Shown here one piece after another: positions 1-6,679 of a stretch of 8,413 bases of DNA. Positions within the stretch are counted from its first letter, which is position 1, and every line of letters starts with the position of its first letter. Position numbers and translations under genes: made by a program. Source of the DNA: Cyanobacteria bacterium UBA3803 (lineage in GTDB: Bacteria > Cyanobacteriota > Vampirovibrionia > Gastranaerophilales > Gastranaerophilaceae); contig DFEL01000110.1 in assembly GCA_002369055.1 (NCBI GenBank), positions 1 through 8,413 of the forward strand, written 5' to 3'. Below the pieces are notes generated by a model. That model was not told the origin of the DNA and made no database searches. It worked only from the letters and a program-made list of their open reading frames with translations.

Positions 1-1631
1 GCTTTATCTTTTCCTGCACCTTCAGTATCGTGTGCGATAGAACGATATAATCTGTTGTAATATTCAATTACCATACGGTCTGAATTGAAGTATGCTTCAG
101 ATGTTCTGATAGCCTGACGCATTAATCTGCCCCATTCTTCTTTGTTATGGTAATAAGTAGGGATGATTTCTTTTTCAATTACATCCATGATGTATTCGTG
201 GTCTTTCCAATGGCGTTCTTCCCAAGGAATTTCATCATCCAAACCTTCGTATTCAACAGTGTAACCGTTGATTCCGTTAAATGTACCTTCAACTGTCCAT
301 CCGTCATATATTGATAAGTGTACTGCACCGTTTGCGTTAGCACTCATACCTGATGTACCAGATGCTTCAAATGGTCTTAGAGGAGTATTTAACCAAATAT
401 CAGAACCACGTTTTAACATACCACTTAATTGTAATTCATATCCCGGTAATACAACTACGTTTTTCATTGAGTGAGATTTGTTCAATAATTTATTGAACAT
501 TTCACGTCCCATAGCATCATCAGGGTGGAATTTACCTGCAAAGATTAATTGAAGTTTGTTGTTATCCAATAACTTCATAATTCTGTCTTTGTTCATTAAG
601 ATTAACCAAGCACGTTTGTAATCAGCAAATCTTCTTGCCCAAGTAATTGTTAATACATCAGGGTCAAATCTTTTACCTGCTTTGTTTGCAATATATTTGA
701 ACAATTCTTGTTTCATTTCACGTTTTGCTTGAATTAATTCTTCAAACGATTTATCACCATTCATACGTTTATCTTGCCAATAGTGTAAGTTTACGGCATT
801 AGTGATAGCTCTGATAGGACATCTGTCTTCAACCCAATCCCACATTCTGTTTGCAACAAGACCGTGCAATTGTGATACAGCATTTGCAATACGGCTCATT
901 CTTAAAGCTGCAACTGTTAATGAGAAGTTTTCTCCGCCCAATTTAATAGCAGTTTCTCTTGAAGCACCTGCAAAGAAGCCACCTTCCATCAATGTATCAA
1001 CCCAGTGAACTTCATTACCTGCTGCTACCGGTGTATGTGTTGTGAATACTGTTCTTTTCTTAACTTCTTCTAAATCACCTTTGTATTGTCTTAATAATTC
1101 AAATGCTGCAGGAAGAGCATGACCTTCGTTCATGTGAACTACGTCAAACTTATATCTCATTGCTTGTAATATTTTAATACCGCCAACACCTAAAATAGTT
1201 TCTTGTGCAATTCTTATCTTTTCATTTCCGTCATATAATCTGTGAGAAATGCTCCTTGCCCAATCACTGTTTCCGTCAATATCTGTTGTTAATAAGTAAA
1301 CAGGACAAGAGCCAAATAATTCAGGTTCAACTCTGTATGCTTTAACTTTTACTTTTTCACCAAATGTATCAACTTCAACTTGTACGCCTAAATCAGTCAA
1401 ATAATCATAGTATTTTCTGATATAAGCAACTTCAACTTGTCCGTTGTGGTCAATACGTTGATCGTAGTAGCCGTAAGACCAAAGCATTGTTACACCTACC
1501 ATTGGCATTTGCAGATATCCGGCAGATAACATGTGTGAACCTGCCAAGAAACCTAAGCCGCCGGAATATGTGCTTAAAGATTGGTCTAATGCAATTTCCA
1601 TTGATAAGTATGCAACTGATGGTAATGACAT
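1..1631 (-). CDS. Short-form alpha-glucan (glycogen/maltodextrin) phosphorylase-like protein, 3' end cut by window; PLP lysine replaced
   Basis: The visible 543 codons read as a GT35 phosphorylase of the short type that lacks the roughly 100-residue N-terminal DUF3417 region. Family members release glucose 1-phosphate from alpha-glucans in the cytosol. Visible landmarks are AYLSMEIAL near the N terminus, the YSGGLGFLAG loop, NEGH at 168-171, THTPVAAG with H199, RRFADYKR at 333-340, AGKFHP at 365-370 and EASGTSGM at 422-429. The residue after GTSGM is S430 (codon AGT), where phosphorylases have the lysine that binds pyridoxal phosphate as a Schiff base; the following NG is kept. I chose the ATG at 1631 because homology begins there and an AGAAGGA lies about 10 bases upstream. 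The reading ends in YNRLYRSIAHDTEG, so only a short tail is probably missing. The fold assignment is firm; the activity is doubtful because of S430, so I give no gene symbol. Confidence 0.88.
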   Translation of the reverse strand, partial: MSLPSVAYLSMEIALDQSLSTYSGGLGFLAGSHMLSAGYLQMPMVGVTMLWSYGYYDQRIDHNGQVEVAYIRKYYDYLTDLGVQVEVDTFGEKVKVKAYRVEPELFGSCPVYLLTTDIDGNSDWARSISHRLYDGNEKIRIAQETILGVGGIKILQAMRYKFDVVHMNEGHALPAAFELLRQYKGDLEEVKKRTVFTTHTPVAAGNEVHWVDTLMEGGFFAGASRETAIKLGGENFSLTVAALRMSRIANAVSQLHGLVANRMWDWVEDRCPIRAITNAVNLHYWQDKRMNGDKSFEELIQAKREMKQELFKYIANKAGKRFDPDVLTITWARRFADYKRAWLILMNKDRIMKLLDNNKLQLIFAGKFHPDDAMGREMFNKLLNKSHSMKNVVVLPGYELQLSGMLKRGSDIWLNTPLRPFEASGTSGMSANANGAVHLSIYDGWTVEGTFNGINGYTVEYEGLDDEIPWEERHWKDHEYIMDVIEKEIIPTYYHNKEEWGRLMRQAIRTSEAYFNSDRMVIEYYNRLYRSIAHDTEGAGKDK

Positions 1632-1804
1632 AATCTTTAATTCCTTCTTTTCTTAATTGTGTACTCATTGCAGATAAAATTATTCTCCGCATTTAACAGC
1701 ATATCACAAATATCAAGGATTTTCTAATTTTATTACTATTTAGCATTTATTAATGCTAAAACATGGTTGTAGTCTATTTTTTTGGCATTAAGAAAAGTTT
1801 ACAA
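1632..1804 (-). other. Intergenic leader between the glycosyltransferase and the phosphorylase-like gene
   Basis: This 173-base AT-rich spacer holds the 9-bp hairpin listed separately and the ribosome binding site of the phosphorylase-like gene. A weak extended -10 (TGATATGCT on the minus strand, about 1696-1704) has no convincing -35. No terminator with a U-tract is seen, so the glycosyltransferase and the phosphorylase-like gene may be partly co-transcribed. Three ATGs on the minus strand (1754, 1692 and 1668) are open in other frames but lack a Shine-Dalgarno at usable distance. I do not call them genes. Confidence 0.4.
1739..1760. repeat. Perfect 9-bp inverted repeat with a 4-base loop
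   Basis: TTTAGCATT and AATGCTAAA flank a 4-base loop. On neither strand does a U-tract follow directly, so it is a poor intrinsic terminator. It could act as a processing or stability hairpin at the 3' end of the glycosyltransferase message, or as a protein binding site upstream of the phosphorylase-like gene. The pairing is seen directly; the role is unknown. Confidence 0.5.
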
Positions 1805-2797
1805 TTATCTCAAAATTTCATTTACTATATCTTCTGCTTTAAATTTTAAACATGATAATTTTTCACAAGTTGTTTGTCTGTAATCCCAAAGACAAGGTTT
1901 TATCGGACAATCATCGTTTGTTTTTAGTGCTGTTACAAAATCTGCTTGTGGTATAAGTTTTTTGTCATCAGTTGAACCAAAAATTGCATAAGTTCTGACT
2001 TTTAAACCAACTGCGATATGTAATGGGGCTGAATCCGAACATACAAATTTTTCATATTTTGTTATTAATTTTGCCAAATCAAGCAAATTCCTTGTTTTGC
2101 CATAGTAATTTGTAAAATTACTATCATTTAACGGCTCTATGATTTTTAAAATTTGTTCAACAACTTCTTTATCGTCCGGCCCTCCTGTAAGGGTTACTTG
2201 TTTGCCATTTTCAAGCAAAAGTTTTATAACATCTGCCCAAATCTCAGGGGTAATTGTTTTAATCATGTTTTTTTGAACACTTAATTTACTTACTCCCGGA
2301 TGAATTAAAATTGAATTAGTAATTTTTTCTTCGTGTTCAATATTAATTTCCGGAACTTCCGTTTTGATATCTGTCAGTGGTGTTATCAATTCATGATACA
2401 TCTTTGCGGCATATTGTTTTTTATTTAGTTCTACGGCTTTTGTCAGTAATTTTTCGCTTAATTTGCCTGTATTAAAGCCATAACGTTTTTTTATTCCTGT
2501 CAAAAACAATAAAAGGGATATAAGTTTATTACCACCTGATGAAATTATTGCATCAAAACCTCCAAAACGAGCTTTTATAACAAGTTTTAATAGTTCAAAA
2601 TATTTGTTTTTACCTTTTGGATTAATCAGCATTAAATCATCAATATTATCTGTCAAATCTTTAATTCCTTTGCTTCTTGGTTCTAAACAAAGTGTAATTT
2701 TACATTCAGGGTAGGCTTTTTTTAATGATATTAATGTTGGTAAAAACAATATTTCATCACCTATTCCGCCAAAATTTATTATCAAAATATTTTTCAT
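1805..2797 (-). CDS. Glycosyltransferase family 9 (LPS heptosyltransferase-type) protein
   Basis: The 330-residue protein fits family GT9 (ADP-heptose:LPS heptosyltransferases and relatives), GT-B enzymes that add sugars to lipopolysaccharide core on the inner face of the cytoplasmic membrane. The N terminus has the NFGGIGDEILFLP motif at 8-20, where the aspartate (D14) is the likely catalytic base. The C-terminal nucleotide-sugar half starts near LIHPGVSK (164-171) and contains LTGGPDD (203-209) and the hallmark SDSAPLHIA (254-262) followed by AIFGSTD. Four cysteines close the protein (C297, C302, C311, C316), a pattern seen in many GT9 members. The ATG at 2797 has AGAGGA just upstream and homology starts at residue 1. 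It appears to have its own promoter and no LPS neighbours are visible. Donor and acceptor cannot be told from the sequence, so I do not assign waaC, waaF or rfaQ. Confidence 0.88.
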   Translation of the reverse strand: MKNILIINFGGIGDEILFLPTLISLKKAYPECKITLCLEPRSKGIKDLTDNIDDLMLINPKGKNKYFELLKLVIKARFGGFDAIISSGGNKLISLLLFLTGIKKRYGFNTGKLSEKLLTKAVELNKKQYAAKMYHELITPLTDIKTEVPEINIEHEEKITNSILIHPGVSKLSVQKNMIKTITPEIWADVIKLLLENGKQVTLTGGPDDKEVVEQILKIIEPLNDSNFTNYYGKTRNLLDLAKLITKYEKFVCSDSAPLHIAVGLKVRTYAIFGSTDDKKLIPQADFVTALKTNDDCPIKPCLWDYRQTTCEKLSCLKFKAEDIVNEILR

Positions 2798-2821
2798 AAA
2801 TCCTCTTTTCCTTTTAAAAAA

Positions 2822-2830
2822 ATTATACCA
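2822..2830 (-). promoter_or_regulatory. Extended -10 promoter of the glycosyltransferase gene
   Basis: On the minus strand this reads TGGTATAAT, a consensus -10 hexamer with a TGn extension. It lies 25 bases before the start codon at 2797, leaving a leader of about 18 bases with the AGAGGA ribosome binding site. No good -35 is seen; the spacing region runs into the T-tract of the preceding terminator. The extended -10 makes a weak -35 tolerable. Confidence 0.55.
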
Positions 2831-2842
2831 AAAATAATATAA

Positions 2843-2872
2843 TAAAAAGAGCCTTTGTTTTTCAAAAGACTC
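2843..2872 (-). terminator. Rho-independent terminator after the antiporter-family gene
   Basis: Minus-strand GAGTCTTTTG and CAAAGGCTC pair (eight pairs including one G-U, then a one-base bulge near the loop), followed by TTTTTATT. It lies about 85 bases after the permease stop codon and directly before the glycosyltransferase promoter, so it separates the two transcription units. A weaker AT-only hairpin (AGATTT/AAATCT at 2898-2920) followed by five T lies between the stop codon and this terminator. Confidence 0.65.
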
Positions 2873-2957
2873 ATAAGAATAGCTGGAAGTATGAAAAAGA
2901 TTTAATTATATTTAAAATCTATTTCATATATTTTGCAATTAGCCGATTGGATATATT

Positions 2958-4268
2958 TTAAAATACAACAACAGATATTAATGCAGACAAAATTAAAGCG
3001 ATATTGTAGTGCAAAAATGTTGGAATACAAGTATCCCAAATATGATTATGCTGTCCGTCTGCGTTCAAGCCTGCTGTTGGACCCAGTGTCGTATCAGATG
3101 CAGGAGAACCTGCATCTCCAAGTGCTGCTGCTGCTGCAATTATTGCAACGGTTTCGGCAGGATTAAAATTTAAACTTATACATACAGGAACAAATATTAC
3201 CGCTAATATAGGAATAGTACCAAAAGAAGTTCCTATTCCTATTGTTATAAATAAGCCTGTTAAAAGCATAAATGCACTTGCAATAAGTTTATTTGCAGGA
3301 ATAAGGTTAACAATAGAACTTACAAATGTTTCTATTCCGCCTGTTGATTTTAATACGGCTGCAAATCCTGCTGCAACAAGCATTACAAATGCTATATAAC
3401 CCATTAAACCAACACCTTCATCTATTAGGTTATCCATTTTGTGATGCTTTATTGTGCCTGTTCCAAAAATTATACCTAAACCGACTAAGGCTCCTAATGG
3501 CAGTGATTTTGTTATTAGTTGTATCATTAATGTTGCAAATGCTGCAAATAAAGTTATATAATGTTCTTTTGTAAATTTATCATTGATTAAGGTTTCTTTT
3601 TTAATTATTTCAGTATTATTGTATTCACGAGGTTTTCTGTATGAAATAAAAATTGAAATTAATAATGCTAAAAACATCCCTAATCCCAAAATCGTTGTGG
3701 ATTTCCATACATCTGCTTTGACTATATCCATTCCATTTAGTGCTATGTTATCCGCAATCAACCCTTGAAATATTAATCCAAACCCTGCAGGGATTACGAT
3801 ATAAGGCATTTTTAAACCAAAAGTTAAACAGCATGCAACAGCACGTCTGTCAATTTTTAATATATTCATTATTTGCAGCAAAGGCGGAATTAAAATTGGT
3901 ATAAATGCAATATGTACGGGAATTAAATTTTGTGACATCATTGCAATTAATGTAAGAATTATAAAAAGAATATATTTGTTGCTTTTTATAAGTTTAGATA
4001 TTTTTTTTGCTAGAGTTCCTGCGAGTCCTGTTTGTGTCATTGCAGCGGCAAATGCACCCAAAAGGATGTAACTTAACGCAGTTTCAGAGTTATTGCCCAT
4101 TCCTGAAATAAAGGTGTTCATAACTTCTGTTATATTCATTTTGGCACAAATTCCTGCCGTAATTGCTGAAATCATTATAGATAATAAAACATTCACTCTG
4201 CAAAGACAAAGTATGCAAAGCAGCACAATTGATATAAATACAGGATTAAAAAAAATCGTGCTATCCAT
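2958..4268 (-). CDS. Na+/H+ antiporter-family permease (YuiF/NhaC-like)
   Basis: The 436-residue polytopic membrane protein belongs to the Na+/H+ antiporter family with the YuiF-type layout. An N-terminal hydrophobic region (about 8-40) is followed by paired bundles of helices (64-84, 99-135, 190-210, 238-270, 285-310, 328-364, 370-385, 420-436). The hallmark is GDAGSPASDTTLGPTAGLN (384-402) running into ADGQHNHIWDTCIPTF, which I recognise from this family. Close relatives are annotated as sodium/proton antiporters or amino-acid (histidine) permeases, so the substrate is open. A hydrophilic charged loop lies at 211-236. The start is odd: the ATG at 4268 sits in the loop of the terminator that follows pgi, and no Shine-Dalgarno is visible. 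The next possible start (GTG at residue 15) would remove part of the first membrane helix, so I keep 4268. Confidence 0.87.
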   Translation of the reverse strand: MDSTIFFNPVFISIVLLCILCLCRVNVLLSIMISAITAGICAKMNITEVMNTFISGMGNNSETALSYILLGAFAAAMTQTGLAGTLAKKISKLIKSNKYILFIILTLIAMMSQNLIPVHIAFIPILIPPLLQIMNILKIDRRAVACCLTFGLKMPYIVIPAGFGLIFQGLIADNIALNGMDIVKADVWKSTTILGLGMFLALLISIFISYRKPREYNNTEIIKKETLINDKFTKEHYITLFAAFATLMIQLITKSLPLGALVGLGIIFGTGTIKHHKMDNLIDEGVGLMGYIAFVMLVAAGFAAVLKSTGGIETFVSSIVNLIPANKLIASAFMLLTGLFITIGIGTSFGTIPILAVIFVPVCISLNFNPAETVAIIAAAAALGDAGSPASDTTLGPTAGLNADGQHNHIWDTCIPTFLHYNIALILSALISVVVF

Positions 4269-4286
4269 AAATAAATGATAGCACGA
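4248..4286 (-). terminator. Strong rho-independent terminator after pgi, overlapping the permease start codon
   Basis: On the minus strand TCGTGCTATC, an 11-base loop and GATAGCACGA form a perfect 10-bp stem, followed directly by eight T. The stem begins 21 bases after the pgi stop codon. The last three loop bases are the ATG of the permease gene. The 3' arm and the T-tract are its codons 2 to 7 (D-S-T-I-F-F). Pairing and U-tract are as good as any terminator in this window, so read-through or a promoter inside the pgi end must supply the permease message. Confidence 0.8.
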
Positions 4287-4307
4287 ATATTTTTATATTA
4301 CTAACAG

Positions 4308-5792
4308 TTATTGTCCTGGAGCAAGTTCATAAGGACTGTTTGGTTTAAATTTGTTCTTATAAACTTCAACGTGTGATTGGAAAACTTCAGGCAGTTTTTC
4401 AGGCATTTGTGCTTTTGCTTGTCTTCTTAACATACCTGTATAAACTATTTCAAAGTGTTTTGCTTGTACATATTCGCCTATCGCTTCAGGTTTTATTGCG
4501 TTGTCTTCCACATCAAGAATTTCCATTTCGACAGGTACTTTTTCTGCATAAGAAACAAGGATTGCACCTAAATATTTTTTATAATTTGGAGAAATTTCAG
4601 GTGACATAACTGTCATTACAACATTGTATTTATCTCTGTTTGCAGGATAGAAGAATCCTTCTGAAGCGTAGTGCATACTATCAGGTGCTTTTGTTGCATT
4701 GAAATAAAAATCTTTAAGTGATTCTAAGTAAAGCTGTTTAATCCAGTTTTCACCGCCGCCTTCAAATAATCTGCCAAAATATTGTTGTTGTTTTAATTTG
4801 TAACCGAATTGATATGCATATAGGTTAAACATAGCACTTCTTGCGGCAGGATTTAAAGTTAAATCTGTATTTAAGCATTTTTTAGATGTTTCGGCAGCAC
4901 TTTTAAGTATTCTTGTTGCTTTTTCTTTTGATACGCCTGCATAAGCGGCAGCAAACAATCCTGCATCATCAAACATGCTAAAACGACCGCCAACTCCGTC
5001 GTGAATGTATAATTCTTTTATATAGTTATTTTCTTTTCCGTTTTTGTTTCCGATTTTGCCTCTCAAATTTTTTTCGTTAGGGGTTTTGTCGGTACAAATT
5101 GCAAAATGACTTTGGGCAGCTCTTAGAGCATCATTGTCATTCAAACCTTGTTTTTTATAGTGATTAAACAGCTTTTTTTCAAATCTTAAAAATCCGTCTT
5201 TTGTTTCAAATGTTGTACCTGATTTTGATACAACTAAAAAGTTTAAATCGCTAACAGGTCTGTTGACTTCTCCTAAAAAGTTTTCAAAACTTACAGGGTC
5301 AATGTCCGAATAAAAATAAACTTTTCCCTTATTTCCGACACCATTCATGTTTAATAAAAATTCTGCCGTATGTTTTGAACCTCCAATTCCAAGAACAACT
5401 AATGCTCTTTCTTTTTCTGATTTACGTGCTTTAAGAGTTTCTGCCTGTGTGTAAATTTCGTCTAAATGTGATTTTGTACCATGTTTTGCAAGTTGTTCAG
5501 AAGGTAAATCAACCCATTTTAAAAATTCTTTTGAATCTTTAGTTCGTTTTGAAAAGTCTTTTATAACTATGTTCATTAATCCATCGTAATATTTTTGAAT
5601 TTCATCAAAATAAAACATGTTTGTACGATTATCTTCTTGAATTACAAACAGTTGTGTAAATGGTAATTTTGTTTTTTCAATTTTTTGTGTAACAACAACG
5701 TTTGGTTTGGTCTTTTCTTCCGCTTTAGCAATAAGATTTAGTTTATCCATATCAGGATTAATCATTGCTGCAAATAGTAATTCTGATAACAT
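4308..5792 (-). CDS. pgi: Glucose-6-phosphate isomerase
   Basis: The 494-residue protein interconverts glucose 6-phosphate and fructose 6-phosphate in the cytosol, linking glycogen breakdown to glycolysis. It has two SIS sugar-phosphate domains. GIGGS lies at 135-139, the phosphate-binding VVSKSGTTFET at 187-197 and the first family signature GVGGRFS at 266-272 with R270. By alignment by eye the catalytic acid/base residues are E357 (in QLYLES), H374 (in SMHYASEGF) and K479 (in VEVYK at 475-479). The C-terminal signature is degenerate: FQSHVEVYK replaces the usual form with Q-x-G before VE. The region before residue 50 has little similarity to the enzymes I know. AAGGAG five bases before the ATG at 5792 fixes the start. 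It follows the secreted-protein gene by 11 bases, so it belongs to that operon, and a strong terminator closes it. Confidence 0.9.
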   Translation of the reverse strand: MLSELLFAAMINPDMDKLNLIAKAEEKTKPNVVVTQKIEKTKLPFTQLFVIQEDNRTNMFYFDEIQKYYDGLMNIVIKDFSKRTKDSKEFLKWVDLPSEQLAKHGTKSHLDEIYTQAETLKARKSEKERALVVLGIGGSKHTAEFLLNMNGVGNKGKVYFYSDIDPVSFENFLGEVNRPVSDLNFLVVSKSGTTFETKDGFLRFEKKLFNHYKKQGLNDNDALRAAQSHFAICTDKTPNEKNLRGKIGNKNGKENNYIKELYIHDGVGGRFSMFDDAGLFAAAYAGVSKEKATRILKSAAETSKKCLNTDLTLNPAARSAMFNLYAYQFGYKLKQQQYFGRLFEGGGENWIKQLYLESLKDFYFNATKAPDSMHYASEGFFYPANRDKYNVVMTVMSPEISPNYKKYLGAILVSYAEKVPVEMEILDVEDNAIKPEAIGEYVQAKHFEIVYTGMLRRQAKAQMPEKLPEVFQSHVEVYKNKFKPNSPYELAPGQ

Positions 5793-5803
5793 CTTTTCTC
5801 CTT

Positions 5804-6679
5804 TTAATTATATATAGTTGTATCTTCCAGTAATTTTAATTCAAATGGGCTGTTTGCAGGTATTGACAGGCTGCCCCCTTTTGAAAACATTGCAAATATT
5901 GGCGAACCCATTACATTTACACCGATAACCACAACACCCGTAATTAGTGTAAACGGACTTAATATTATGGTTATATTGTCATTTGCAAGTTGTTTTGTCT
6001 TAGCCCACATTTTATCATAAAATCTTTTTCCGGGTTGAGTAGATTTTACTACATTTTTCCAATATGTTCTTTTCCCTTTTATATTATTAAAAAATATCTT
6101 TTTATAATTAACCTTTGTAACTTTTGCATTAATTTCTTGTGTTCTGCCGTTAATTACTACATTATCAACTCTTATAACAAGCAAACCTCCATTACCGCTC
6201 AGTTGAGGAGAATGAGAATCAACAACAATGCCAACAAATTTTGTGTTTTCAGGAAGTAAAAAATATTTTGTTTTTATTGGTTTTGTAAGTTTAAAATAAA
6301 TTTTAGCTCCGACAGACATTTTATCGGAAATTGCCGAAGTTAGTCTTACAGTAAATTTTGTACCTCTTTTTAAGGTTATTTGTTGACCTTGAGATTTAGG
6401 AACATTTTTAACCTCTTTGACTTCTTTCAGTGTTGCGTTGTTCGTTGTTGCGGTTGTAGTAGTAGTTGTTTTGGAAAAATCTTCGTTTGATTTTACTTTT
6501 TTGTTTTGTTTTAAATTTTCCGGAAGTGGTGGTAATAAATCATCTTCAATTTTGCTTGTATTATATTTTTTTCTTATATCATCATCAACGGAAGTATCTA
6601 TGTCAAAAGCTGCAATTGCAGGTAAACATAGATACGTAAAAGATATAAATATTATAAAAAATTTATTTAAGAAGTTCAT
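5804..6679 (-). CDS. Secreted protein of unknown function with a Thr-rich linker and a beta-rich C-terminal domain
   Basis: I do not recognise a named family. Read from the ATG at 6679 the protein has 291 residues. Residues 1-23 form a Sec signal peptide (MNFLNKFF, hydrophobic core, then LPAIA-AFD as likely cleavage site). A charged, low-complexity stretch follows, with nine threonines and one alanine in the ten residues from 70 to 79. From about 98 it becomes beta-rich: ITLKRGTKFTVRLTSAI, then LPENTKFVG and later a closing GGSLSIPANSPFELKLLED. The paired 'G-T-x-x-x-x-x-L' and 'L-P-x-x-T-x-x-x-G' pattern loosely recalls VirB10/TrbI C-terminal domains, which is only an impression. A hydrophobic stretch lies at 236-258. 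The longer reading to 6763 would place 28 residues without signal-peptide character in front. The 6679 start has AAGG six bases upstream and overlaps the GltA-like gene by 17 bases, suggesting translational coupling. Confidence 0.75.
   Translation of the reverse strand: MNFLNKFFIIFISFTYLCLPAIAAFDIDTSVDDDIRKKYNTSKIEDDLLPPLPENLKQNKKVKSNEDFSKTTTTTTATTNNATLKEVKEVKNVPKSQGQQITLKRGTKFTVRLTSAISDKMSVGAKIYFKLTKPIKTKYFLLPENTKFVGIVVDSHSPQLSGNGGLLVIRVDNVVINGRTQEINAKVTKVNYKKIFFNNIKGKRTYWKNVVKSTQPGKRFYDKMWAKTKQLANDNITIILSPFTLITGVVVIGVNVMGSPIFAMFSKGGSLSIPANSPFELKLLEDTTIYN

Noticed and set aside
268..1008. Small plus-strand reading frames in the phosphorylase-like gene
   Set aside because: They run antisense to a conserved coding frame, have no ribosome binding sites and no recognisable motifs.
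2933..4278. Several plus-strand reading frames rich in Leu, Gln and Ile opposite the permease
   Set aside because: Their composition is the complement of the hydrophobic codons of the permease; they are shadows.
6440..6480. Triplet repeat in the secreted-protein gene
   Set aside because: It is an imperfect run of threonine codons (ACA/ACT/ACC/ACG) in frame, best explained as protein low complexity rather than a phase-variable tract.
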